The position numbers and the translations under genes were made by a program. This document shows positions 27,835 to 35,880 of a stretch of 64,000 bases of DNA, piece after piece. The notes under the pieces are model-generated. The model did not search any database. It was not told the DNA's origin and saw only the letters and a program-made list of their open reading frames with translations. The DNA comes from Alsobacter ponti (GTDB lineage: Bacteria > Pseudomonadota > Alphaproteobacteria > Rhizobiales > Beijerinckiaceae), in contig NZ_JANCLU010000002.1 in NCBI RefSeq assembly GCF_024294805.1, forward strand, positions 1 through 64,000, given 5' to 3'. The stretch's first letter is position 1. Every line of letters begins with the position of its first letter.

Positions 27835-28712
27835 GCGCGGGTCTCCCGTCCGATCAGGGCGTGGCGCAGGCGCTCGGTGGCGATGTCGATGAGGGCGACC
27901 GTGACGAGGATCAGCACGAGGATGGCGCTGACGTCCGAGTAGTAGAATTTTCGCACGGCTTCGAGCAGGTCCTGCCCGATCCCGCCCGCGCCGACGAAGC
28001 CCATGATGGCCGCGCCGCGCACGTTGATCTCGAAGCGCAGCAGCGCGTACGAAGCGAGGTTGGAGGTGACTTGCGGCAGCACGCCGAAGCGCATCGCCTG
28101 CACCCAGTTTCCGCCCGACGCGACGATGCCGTCCACCGGCTTCATGTCGATGTTCTCGAAGACCTCGGCGAAGAGCTTCCCGAGCGCGCCCATGGTGTGG
28201 ATGGCCAGCGCCAGCACGCCCGGCAGCGGGCCGAGGCCCCAGGCCACGACGAAAATCAGCGCGAAGACGAGTTCGGGAACGGTGCGGCAGAATTCGAGGA
28301 AGCGGCGGGCGAGGAACGCGCTCCAGCGCGTCCGCGCGACATTGCGCGCCGCATGGAAGCACAGCAGGAACGCGCCGACGCCGCCCAGCATGGTGCCGAG
28401 ATAGGCGATGAGGACGGTCTCGCCGATGAGGCGCAGCCATTTCTTCGCGCCCCAGAACCATTCGGCCGGATCGCTCAGCACCAGCGCGCCGCTGTCGAGA
28501 TGGGCGAGGCGTCCGAAATAGCTGGCGAAGCGTCCCAGATTGTCGACGAAGACCGCCGGGCGCACGTCGCCCATCCACCCCGCGGCCCAGACGAGCGCGA
28601 CCAGCAGGATCAGCCCGCCGACGAGGCGGCGGCGCTTCTCAACGACGGCCGCGGCGTAGGCGGCCGCATGGGCGGCGAGCTGGTGCTCGGGCAGGTGGGG
28701 AATGGCGGCCAA
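27831..28712 (-). CDS. phnE: Phosphonate ABC transporter permease PhnE (first)
   Basis: Permease partner of the second PhnE, about 293 residues, with the same coupling-loop pattern (VDGIVASGGNWVQAMRFGVLPQVTSN; RGAAIMGFVGAGGIGQDLL). The long N-terminal cytoplasmic part starts AAIPHLPEHQLAAHAAAY. No ATG is available near the expected start. The TTG at 28712 is proposed; a CTG start further upstream would lie inside the phnD terminator hairpin. Start uncertain by up to about 25 codons. Confidence 0.9.
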   Translation of the reverse strand: MAAIPHLPEHQLAAHAAAYAAAVVEKRRRLVGGLILLVALVWAAGWMGDVRPAVFVDNLGRFASYFGRLAHLDSGALVLSDPAEWFWGAKKWLRLIGETVLIAYLGTMLGGVGAFLLCFHAARNVARTRWSAFLARRFLEFCRTVPELVFALIFVVAWGLGPLPGVLALAIHTMGALGKLFAEVFENIDMKPVDGIVASGGNWVQAMRFGVLPQVTSNLASYALLRFEINVRGAAIMGFVGAGGIGQDLLEAVRKFYYSDVSAILVLILVTVALIDIATERLRHALIGRETRA

Positions 28713-28745
28713 GATCGCGTCCGACAGCTGGTTGCGGAAAGGCGC

Positions 28746-28775
28746 AAAAAAAGGGAGCGCCGCGCGGGCGCTCCC
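28746..28775 (-). terminator. Terminator between phnD and phnE1
   Basis: On the minus strand a perfect 9-bp stem, GGGAGCGCC with GGCGCTCCC, is followed by seven T. It begins about a dozen bases after the phnD stop and ends about 35 bases before the phnE1 start. It should lower expression of the permease and lyase genes relative to the binding protein. Confidence 0.85.
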
Positions 28776-28786
28776 CTTCCGTCCGA

Positions 28787-29725
28787 TCAGGACGACTTCT
28801 TGCGCAGGCTGTCGACGAACTTGATGAGCTCGATGTAGCTGTCGTAGTCCTTCGTCTCCGCCGGCGCGAAGGACGGGCGCTGGCCGTCGGACAGCTTGTC
28901 GAAGGCGGCCTTGTCGTTCTTCGGCGCGTCGAGGAACGCCCTGGCGATCGCCGCCTTCAGGTCGGCCGGCATGTCGGCGAGCACGGTGTACGGCCCGTTG
29001 GTGATTTCGTCCGACTTGCCGATGATGCGGAAATCTTCCTTCTTCATCGCCGTGCCGTCGGCGTTCTTCAGCATGCCCTTGGTGAGCATCTGCTGCAGCG
29101 TGGAATCCGTGTCGGAGGTCCACTGGTTGGCGGCGACGTCGACCTGGCCCTGGACGAGCGCGAGGATCGCGTTCTCATGGCTGCCGGCATAGACGACCTT
29201 CGAGAAGTACTGGTCAGGGTTGATCCCCTTCCTGTCGAGCAGGAAGCGCGGCACGTTGTTGCCCGAGGTCGAGTTCGGATCGACGAGGCCGAGATTCTTG
29301 CCCTTCAGATCCTCGACCTTCTGGTACGGGCTCTTGGCGAGCACGAAGAACACCGAGTAATAGCCCTTCGAGCCATTGCCGCTGACGTCCGTGGCGAAGG
29401 CTTCCGTGTTCACGCCGGTCATGCGGGCGCGGGCGAAGGAGGCCGAGCCGTAATTGGCGATGTGGACGTTGCCGGCGCGCTGGCCCTCGATGACGGCCGC
29501 GTAGTCCTGCGCGATGCGCAGCTTCACCGGCACGCCGAGCTGCTTGGTGAGGTAGGACAGGAAGGGCGCGAAACGCTCCTGAACGCCGGAGGCGTTCTCG
29601 GAGGGGACGACGGCGAAGGTGAGCTCCGGATACTTCGCCTTCCAGTCCTGCGCGAAGGCGGAACCGGTGGCACCGATGGCCGCGAGCGAAGCGCAGGCGG
29701 CGATCATGGAACGACGGGACAACAT
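28787..29725 (-). CDS. phnD: Phosphonate-binding periplasmic protein PhnD
   Basis: Substrate-binding protein of the phosphonate importer, 312 residues. The signal peptide MLSRRSMIAACASLAAIGATGSAFA is cleaved before QDWKAKYPEL. Family segments include TFAVVPSENASGVQERFAPFLSYL, VHIANYGSASFARA and DVAANQWTSDTDST. GGAG lies 7 bases before the ATG at 29725. As the second gene of the operon, closed by its own terminator, it should be made in excess over the permeases. Confidence 0.95.
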   Translation of the reverse strand: MLSRRSMIAACASLAAIGATGSAFAQDWKAKYPELTFAVVPSENASGVQERFAPFLSYLTKQLGVPVKLRIAQDYAAVIEGQRAGNVHIANYGSASFARARMTGVNTEAFATDVSGNGSKGYYSVFFVLAKSPYQKVEDLKGKNLGLVDPNSTSGNNVPRFLLDRKGINPDQYFSKVVYAGSHENAILALVQGQVDVAANQWTSDTDSTLQQMLTKGMLKNADGTAMKKEDFRIIGKSDEITNGPYTVLADMPADLKAAIARAFLDAPKNDKAAFDKLSDGQRPSFAPAETKDYDSYIELIKFVDSLRKKSS

Positions 29726-29793
29726 GGGACTGCTCCGTTCGGTGGGGATCGGGTTCGGGGAGTGGGGCCTGACCGGCCCGGGGAGGCGGGCGG

Positions 29794-30597
<804 letters not shown>

Positions 30598-30643
30598 GGC
30601 CAACTCCGGGTGGTGACTTCGCCGGAGTCGCTACCAATCCCGC

Positions 30644-30722
30644 GCAACGGTTTCGTGACGCGCCGCCAACTTGTGTGTGACAGCGGTGGACGGCGCGAAG
30701 GGGTTTGTCACAGCCGCGTCAT
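30644..30722. promoter_or_regulatory. Divergent Pho-box-like sites in the phn intergenic region
   Basis: Between phnC and the divergent acetyltransferase, TGTCAC-5-CGTCAT (30706-30722, plus strand) has the 11-base period of PhoB direct repeats. GCGTCACGAAACCGTTGC reads on the minus strand at 30661-30644, toward phnC. Both are imperfect matches to the CTGTCAT-4-CTGTCAT consensus. PhoB control of C-P lyase loci is well established; use of these particular sites is inferred. Confidence 0.55.
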
Positions 30723-30771
30723 CGGCGCGTGCGAGGCGGCGGGCTCGCCTTTCTCGAGGGAGTCTTTGCGC

Positions 30772-31386
30772 ATGACCAAGCTCGGCCCGGAGCCGCTCAT
30801 CCACCCCACCGCCCATGTGAAGGACAGCGTGCTGGGCTACTACACGGAGGTCGGCGCGCGCACCAAGGTGGTGGAGACGTGCATGGGCGACTACTCCTAT
30901 GTCGTGAACGACGGCGACATCATCTACACGACCGTGGGCAAATTCACCTCCATCGCCGCGATGACGCGCATCAACCCCGGCAACCACCCGATGCAGCGCG
31001 CCAGCCAGGCGCATTTCACCTATCGCGCCGCGTCCTATTTCGAGGGCGTGGAGGACGACGACGCCTTCTTCGACTGGCGGCGCTCCCACGCCGTCGCCAT
31101 CGGCCACGATGTGTGGATCGGCCATGGGGCGGTGATCCTGCCGGGCCGAAGCATCGGCACGGGCGCGGTGGTCGCGGCGGGCGCGATCGTCACGAAGGAC
31201 GTCGCGCCCTACACGATCGTCGCCGGAAACCCGGCGCGCCCCGTGCGCCCGCGCTTCGCGCCGCGCATCGCCGAACGGTTGCAGGCGCTGGCCTGGTGGG
31301 ACTGGGACCACGAGCGTCTGCGCGCCGCCCTGCCGGATTTCCGCGCGCTGTCCGTCGAGGCCTTCCTCGAGAAGCACGGGGGCTGA
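30772..31386 (+). CDS. Phn-cluster hexapeptide acetyltransferase
   Basis: 204-residue left-handed beta-helix acyltransferase of the type found in phosphonate gene clusters and related to chloramphenicol/virginiamycin acetyltransferases. Hexapeptide repeats appear in VKDSVLGYYTEVGARTKV and IGHDVWIGHGAVILPGRSIGTGAVVAAGAIVTKDV; the catalytic-type His is in NPGNHPMQRASQAHF. It may acetylate aminoalkylphosphonates, as PhnO does, though the fold differs. A GAGGGAG ribosome binding site precedes the ATG. Starts a divergent two-gene operon. Confidence 0.85.
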   Translation: MTKLGPEPLIHPTAHVKDSVLGYYTEVGARTKVVETCMGDYSYVVNDGDIIYTTVGKFTSIAAMTRINPGNHPMQRASQAHFTYRAASYFEGVEDDDAFFDWRRSHAVAIGHDVWIGHGAVILPGRSIGTGAVVAAGAIVTKDVAPYTIVAGNPARPVRPRFAPRIAERLQALAWWDWDHERLRAALPDFRALSVEAFLEKHGG

Positions 31387-31399
31387 GATGGAGGCCGCG

Positions 31400-32098
31400 A
31401 TGACCTCCGCGCCGCGCTACGCGCTCTACTACGCCCCCGCGCCGGAGGCGCCGCTCTGGCGCTTCGGATCGTCCGTGATCGGCTATGACGCGGCGACAGG
31501 CGCGGATGTGCCGCTCGCCGTCCCCGCGGGGTGGGACGAGCCCAGCTGGCGCGCCGCGTCGGACGAGCCGCGCCGCTACGGTTTCCACGCCACGCTGAAG
31601 GCCCCGATGCGCCTCGCCGCCGGGCAGGACGAGGCGGCCCTGCTCGCCGCCGTCGCGGCCTTCGCCGCGCGCCGGTCGGCCGTGACGCTGGACGGGCTCG
31701 CCGCTCGCCCGCTGGGGCGTTTCGTCGCGCTCATTCCCGCCGCCCCGTCCGAGGCGCTGCAGCAACTGGCGGCGGAGGTGGTCGAGGCGTTCGAGCCCTT
31801 CCGCGCGCCGCCGACGGAGGCCGAGCTGGCCAGGCGCCTCGCCGCTGGCCTTTCGCCACGGGAGCAGGAGTACCTTGCGCGCTACGGCTACCCCTATGTG
31901 CGGGAGCGCTTCCGCTTCCACATGACGCTCTCCGGCCCCGTGGGCGAGGGGGCGGGCGCGCTTGCCGACGTGCTGGACCGCGCCTTCCGCCACGCCGTTC
32001 CGGCGAGGCCGGCCCGCATCGACCGGATCGCCGTGTTCCGGCAGGAGACGCCGCAAGACCGCTTCCGCATCCTGGCGAGTGTCGAGCTGGCCGGCTGA
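31400..32098 (+). CDS. DUF1045 2H phosphoesterase of phosphonate metabolism
   Basis: 232-residue member of the 2H phosphoesterase superfamily found in C-P lyase operons (DUF1045). The two catalytic motifs are HATLKA (about residue 56) and HMTLSG (about residue 174). Many phn loci use PhnP to open ribose 1,2-cyclic phosphate 5-phosphate. No phnP is in this window, so this enzyme may do that step (inference). The ATG at 31400 has GGAGG 5 bases upstream; an in-frame ATG at 31388 begins within that same stretch. Confidence 0.85.
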   Translation: MTSAPRYALYYAPAPEAPLWRFGSSVIGYDAATGADVPLAVPAGWDEPSWRAASDEPRRYGFHATLKAPMRLAAGQDEAALLAAVAAFAARRSAVTLDGLAARPLGRFVALIPAAPSEALQQLAAEVVEAFEPFRAPPTEAELARRLAAGLSPREQEYLARYGYPYVRERFRFHMTLSGPVGEGAGALADVLDRAFRHAVPARPARIDRIAVFRQETPQDRFRILASVELAG

Positions 32099-32125
32099 CG
32101 CGCCGTGTCACGAAACTCTTCATCC

Positions 32126-32153
32126 TGTATGACGCTGATTACGCTTGTATGAC
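32126..32153. repeat. Direct TGTATGAC repeats before the hydrolase gene
   Basis: TGTATGAC occurs at 32126 and 32146. On the minus strand this reads as CTGTCATACAAG with a second GTCATACA 20 bases away, resembling PhoB half-sites but with irregular spacing. It lies between the DUF1045 gene and the hydrolase gene, and might control the latter. Confidence 0.35.
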
Positions 32154-32185
32154 AGCGTCGCGACTGCGATTTTGCCTGCCCCCGC

Positions 32186-33241
32186 ATGGTGCGGGACGCA
32201 GGATGGGTCGCGATGGCGTCGCCGCTCGCCTTCGGGCGCTTGGACAGAACATGGCAGAGGGGCCGCGCTCCGGCGCGGGCCGCCGCCTGCCGTCCTGCCT
32301 TCGGCGAGCTGGTCGCCGTCCCCGAGAACCCGCTGCCGCCGGGGCTGTCCGCAGGCGTGCTGCGCACGGCCGATGGCGTCGGACTTCGGATCGCGGCGAG
32401 CCGGCCCGCCGGCCGCCCGCGCGGCAGCGTGCTGCTGCTGCAGGGACGCGCCGACTTCATCGAGAAATACGCTGAGGTGATCGCGGAGCTGAATGCGCGC
32501 GGCTTCGCCGTCCTCGCGTTCGACTGGCGCGGGCAGGGCGGCTCGCAGCGCCTGCTGCCGGACCCGCTGCGCAATCACGCGAGCGGCTTCGCTGCGTTTG
32601 GGCTCGACCTCGCCGCCCTACGGGCGGAGCTGCACCGCCTCGATCTGCCCGGCCCCGCGATCGGCCTCGCCCATTCCATGGGAGCGGCCGTTCTGCTGAC
32701 CGCGCTGGCGCGCGAGCCGGGCCTCGTGGAGCGCGCGGTCGTCACCGCGCCGATGATCGCCATCGCGCCGCAGCTGCGCCCGCCCTTCGCCGCCGGCCTC
32801 ACGCGGCTTGCGCACGCGGCCGGATTTGGCGCGCGGACCATCCCGGGCCCCTCGGCCAAGGGCATGCCGGGCGCGGTCTTCACGCCCGACAATCTGCTCA
32901 CGTCCGACGCGCGACGCTATCTGCGCTCGCACCATGTGCTCGCCGCCCGGCCGCAACTCGCCGTCGGCAAGCCCACCATCGGCTGGCTGCACGCGGCGTT
33001 CGCGGGCATGGCCGGTCTGCGCGACCCGGCCCTTGCCGCCGCGCTCGCCACCCCGCTGCTCTGCGTCGCCGGCGAGGACGACCGCGTCACGCACACGCAA
33101 GCCGCGGCGCGATTTGTCGCGCGCCTGCCGTGCGGCGAGATGCTCGTTCTGCCGGGTTGCGCGCATGACGTGCTGATGGAGCGCGATGGGCTCCGCGCGC
33201 GCTTCTGGCAAGCCTTCGACCGGTTCGTCGCCGACCTGTGA
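32186..33241 (+). CDS. Alpha/beta hydrolase (lysophospholipase-like)
   Basis: 351-residue serine hydrolase of the lysophospholipase/monoacylglycerol lipase group. LLLQGRADFIEKYAEVIAELNARGFAVLAFDWRGQGGSQR is the typical oxyanion-hole and strand region. GLAHSMGA carries the nucleophile, VAGEDDRVTH the acid, and PGCAHDVLME the His. No signal peptide. The ribosome binding site is weak; the internal ATG at 32213 is possible. Beside Pho-type genes it may cleave phospholipid-derived lipids, but the substrate is unknown. Confidence 0.82.
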   Translation: MVRDAGWVAMASPLAFGRLDRTWQRGRAPARAAACRPAFGELVAVPENPLPPGLSAGVLRTADGVGLRIAASRPAGRPRGSVLLLQGRADFIEKYAEVIAELNARGFAVLAFDWRGQGGSQRLLPDPLRNHASGFAAFGLDLAALRAELHRLDLPGPAIGLAHSMGAAVLLTALAREPGLVERAVVTAPMIAIAPQLRPPFAAGLTRLAHAAGFGARTIPGPSAKGMPGAVFTPDNLLTSDARRYLRSHHVLAARPQLAVGKPTIGWLHAAFAGMAGLRDPALAAALATPLLCVAGEDDRVTHTQAAARFVARLPCGEMLVLPGCAHDVLMERDGLRARFWQAFDRFVADL

Positions 33242-33631
33242 TCAGACGGCCTTGCCGGCCTTCTTCTTCTTCTTCTTCTTCTTCGACCCTGGCCCGCTTG
33301 GGCTCTTGCCGACGTCCTTGATCTCCTCGGCCTTTGCCTTCTTGCCCTTGGAGAGAGCCCTCCCGCCTTCGGGCTCGTCCGCCGTGTCATTCACGCGGGC
33401 GATGGCGAAGGCCAGCATCTTCTCGAGCGCCAGAGCCTGGTCACGGAGCGCATCGAGTTCGGCGTTGACGGCGCGCTTGCCGGGACTGGAGGCGATGGCT
33501 TCCATGCCGCTGCGCGGTCCGCCGAGACCCTTCACGGCCTTCACCGCCCGCGCGGCTTCCTTGCGGGCCTTGCCGGCGTCCTTGTAGGCCTTCCGCAGCA
33601 GGTCGAACTGTTTCACGTCGGCGTTCGCCAT
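33242..33631 (-). CDS. Hypothetical protein with octalysine tail
   Basis: 129 residues from the ATG at 33631, which has GGAG upstream. The body is predicted helical (MANADVKQFDLLRKAYKDAGKARKEAARAVKAV...ELDALRDQALALEKMLAFAI). The C-terminal third is Lys-rich and includes eight successive lysines encoded by (TTC)8 on the plus strand (33261-33284). Family not recognised; the tail suggests binding to nucleic acid or polyphosphate. Its stop abuts that of the convergent hydrolase. Confidence 0.6.
   Translation of the reverse strand: MANADVKQFDLLRKAYKDAGKARKEAARAVKAVKGLGGPRSGMEAIASSPGKRAVNAELDALRDQALALEKMLAFAIARVNDTADEPEGGRALSKGKKAKAEEIKDVGKSPSGPGSKKKKKKKKAGKAV
33261..33284. repeat. (TTC)8 trinucleotide repeat
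   Basis: Eight perfect TTC units encode a lysine run on the minus strand. Slippage would change the length of the run without breaking the frame. Confidence 0.9.
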
Positions 33632-33808
33632 CGTCTCGTCTCCACCCCGATCCCCCGCATGGCGCGCCCCGCGCGACAACGGAAATGCTCAGCTTCGCCC
33701 GAGCCATAGGCGTCCCCTGCGACACTCTCGTGACAGTCCGGGAGGGGCCGTCGGTTCGACGGGGCACGGGCAGGGTTCGCTGGCGGGCCGAATGCCCGCG
33801 AGGCCAGG

Positions 33809-34957
33809 CTAGGTCCCGCCGCCGGCTGGGGACGACGCCTCGAGCGTCACTGGAACGGCGTTCCCCCGCCATCTGGCGGCGCCCGTTCCCCAGCCGCCGA
33901 GCCACAAGGGCAGCAGCAGGAGATCCCGCAAGAGTAAGGCGATCGGGCTTGCCCAGGTCAGGGGCCAGCCCGCCGCGCGCGCGAGACCGGCTTCGGCGGC
34001 GTACCAAAGTCCGAGGCTCGCCAGCATGAGCGCAGCGGGATCGAGCTCGGCCGCGGCGCCGGCCCAACCCGCCGCTAGGGCCGGCGGGACAGCTCCCGCA
34101 AGCGCCTCCGGGAGGTAGAGCAGGGGGAAGGTGGCGCGGCGCAGGCGCGCCCAGCGCAACTGCCGGGACCACACCGCGCGCAGGCTGCGCGGGCCGATCG
34201 GCTGCGCGAACTCTCCCGTGGCGAGCGCCACGGCGAGTCCTTGCCGGCGGGTTGCCTTGGTCGCGGCCGCGTCCTCGGCCGGCTCGCGCGCCAGCGCGGC
34301 CATGCCGCCCTCGCGATCGAGCACGTCGCGACGGAACATCAGCGTCTTGCCCTGCGCGAAGCCCGCGCCGAGCAGATCCACCGTGTATTGCACCCGCGCC
34401 TGCCAAGTGTTGAGGAAGGCGCATTCCAGCTCGCCCCCGAAGTTGGCCGGCGCCACTCCGACGGGCGGGGCGGACACCATGCCGACACCGTCAGTCTCGA
34501 CGGCGAGCAGGCGCTGCAGATAGTCGCGGGGCAGGAGGAGATTGCTGTCGGCGAAGACCACGCGCGCGGCCTCCGTCGCTCCCCAGGCCTTGGCCATGTT
34601 GTTGAGTTTCGGATTGCCGTTCAGCCTGTCATTGCTGACGAGCAGCCTCGCCTTCGGCCCGCCGTGCGTCGCCATCAGCCGCCGGACGACGACCGCCGCT
34701 TCGTCGCTCTCGGACGCCGCGCAGAACACGATCTCGTAGTTCGGGTAATCGAGGTCGAAGCTCGACCCCAGCGTTTCGTCGATGCGGTGGTCGCGGCCGC
34801 ACACAGGCCGCACGAGGACGATCTCCGGCGCGTCGAGGGGAGGCGGCAGGGCTCCGCGAGCGCGCCGAAAGCGCAGCGCCACGGCCGCGCAGGAACCGAG
34901 ATGGGCGAGGAGCGCGAGCGCGGCGAACGCGCCCGCCGATGCGGCGAGGAAGGTCAT
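33809..34957 (-). CDS. GT21-type glycosyltransferase (glycolipid synthase)
   Basis: 382-residue membrane glycosyltransferase of the ceramide-glucosyltransferase-like (GT21) group. An N-terminal helix precedes IVLVRPVCGRDHRIDETLGSSF; nucleotide-sugar residues are in VFADSNLLLPRDYL; the acceptor motif GKTLMFRRDVLDREGG and QLRW (WSRQLRWARLRR) follow; two or three C-terminal membrane helices close the protein. Agrobacterium Agt, of the same family, makes glucosyl- and glucuronosyl-diacylglycerol under phosphate limitation. Divergent from the PlcP-like gene across a Pho-box-like site, which supports the same role here. Confidence 0.82.
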   Translation of the reverse strand: MTFLAASAGAFAALALLAHLGSCAAVALRFRRARGALPPPLDAPEIVLVRPVCGRDHRIDETLGSSFDLDYPNYEIVFCAASESDEAAVVVRRLMATHGGPKARLLVSNDRLNGNPKLNNMAKAWGATEAARVVFADSNLLLPRDYLQRLLAVETDGVGMVSAPPVGVAPANFGGELECAFLNTWQARVQYTVDLLGAGFAQGKTLMFRRDVLDREGGMAALAREPAEDAAATKATRRQGLAVALATGEFAQPIGPRSLRAVWSRQLRWARLRRATFPLLYLPEALAGAVPPALAAGWAGAAAELDPAALMLASLGLWYAAEAGLARAAGWPLTWASPIALLLRDLLLLPLWLGGWGTGAARWRGNAVPVTLEASSPAGGGT

Positions 34958-35010
34958 GCAGCGGCCTTAGCTGCTTCGCGTGACAATGCGGCGACGCATC
35001 CGCCGGCGTC

Positions 35011-35028
35011 CTGTCATAAAGGTGCAAC
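35011..35028 (+). promoter_or_regulatory. Pho-box-like site upstream of plcP
   Basis: CTGTCATAAAGGTGCAAC has a perfect first half-site and AT-rich spacer of the PhoB consensus, with a weaker second half. It lies 51 bases before the chosen plcP start, in the divergent region shared with the GT21 gene. Confidence 0.6.
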
Positions 35029-35078
35029 GCGACTCTGCCCAAAGGACATCCATGTCGCGCACGGCGAAAGGAACCGGC

Positions 35079-35879
35079 ATGGACGACACCGCCACCCGCC
35101 ACGTGAGGACCCTCTTCGTGTCCGACATCCATCTCGGCACGCGCGGCTGCCAGCCCGATCTTCTGCTGGATTTCCTCAAGCACCACGACGCCGACACGAT
35201 CTATCTCGTGGGAGACATCGTGGACGGCTGGCGGCTCAAGGCGGGCTGGTACTGGCCGCAGTCGCACAACGACGTCGTGCAGAAGCTGCTGCGCAAGGTG
35301 CGCAAGGGCGCGCGCGTGATCTACGTGCCGGGCAACCACGACGAATTCCTGCGTGACTATGTCGGCTCGAATTTCGGCGGCATCGAAATCGTCGAGGAGG
35401 CGGTCCACGTCACGGCGGCGGGACAACGCATCCTGGTGCTGCACGGCGACAAGTTCGACATGGTGATCCGCCACGCGCCGTGGCTGGCGAAGTTCGGCGA
35501 CGTGGCGTACGACCTCGCCATCTGGCTGAGCGCCCATGTCAGCCGCGCGCGCCGGCGCATGGGGTTGCCCTACTGGTCGTTCTCCGCCTGGAGCAAGGGC
35601 AAGGTGAAGCGCGCCGTCAACTTCATCAGCGCGTTCCAGGACGCCGTCGTGGCGGATGCCGAGCGCCACGGCGTCACCTCCGTGCTTTGCGGCCACATCC
35701 ACCAGCCCGCCATGGAGCGCATTCGCGGCGTCGAGTACATCAACACCGGCGACTGGGTGGAATCGTGCACCGCCGTCGCCGAGCATCATGACGGGCGGCT
35801 GGAGCTGATCCGCTGGACGTCTCCAGCGCATGTCGAAGCGACGCTGCGCCCGCCGCGCCGGCTGGCCACGGCAGCCTGA
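35079..35879 (+). CDS. plcP: PlcP-like metallophosphoesterase (phospholipase C)
   Basis: 266-residue metallophosphoesterase. Motifs are SDIHLGTRG, GDIVDGWRLKAGWYWPQSHNDVVQKLLRK, PGNHDEFLRDY, LHGDKFDMV, GHIHQPAME and INTGDWVESCTAV. This pattern, often annotated as UDP-diacylglucosamine pyrophosphatase, matches PlcP of Sinorhizobium meliloti, which removes phosphocholine or phosphoethanolamine from phospholipids during phosphate starvation to yield diacylglycerol. The upstream Pho-box-like site and adjacent glycosyltransferases fit. An in-frame ATG at 35052 also has a plausible ribosome binding site. Confidence 0.85.
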   Translation: MDDTATRHVRTLFVSDIHLGTRGCQPDLLLDFLKHHDADTIYLVGDIVDGWRLKAGWYWPQSHNDVVQKLLRKVRKGARVIYVPGNHDEFLRDYVGSNFGGIEIVEEAVHVTAAGQRILVLHGDKFDMVIRHAPWLAKFGDVAYDLAIWLSAHVSRARRRMGLPYWSFSAWSKGKVKRAVNFISAFQDAVVADAERHGVTSVLCGHIHQPAMERIRGVEYINTGDWVESCTAVAEHHDGRLELIRWTSPAHVEATLRPPRRLATAA

Positions 35880-35880
35880 C

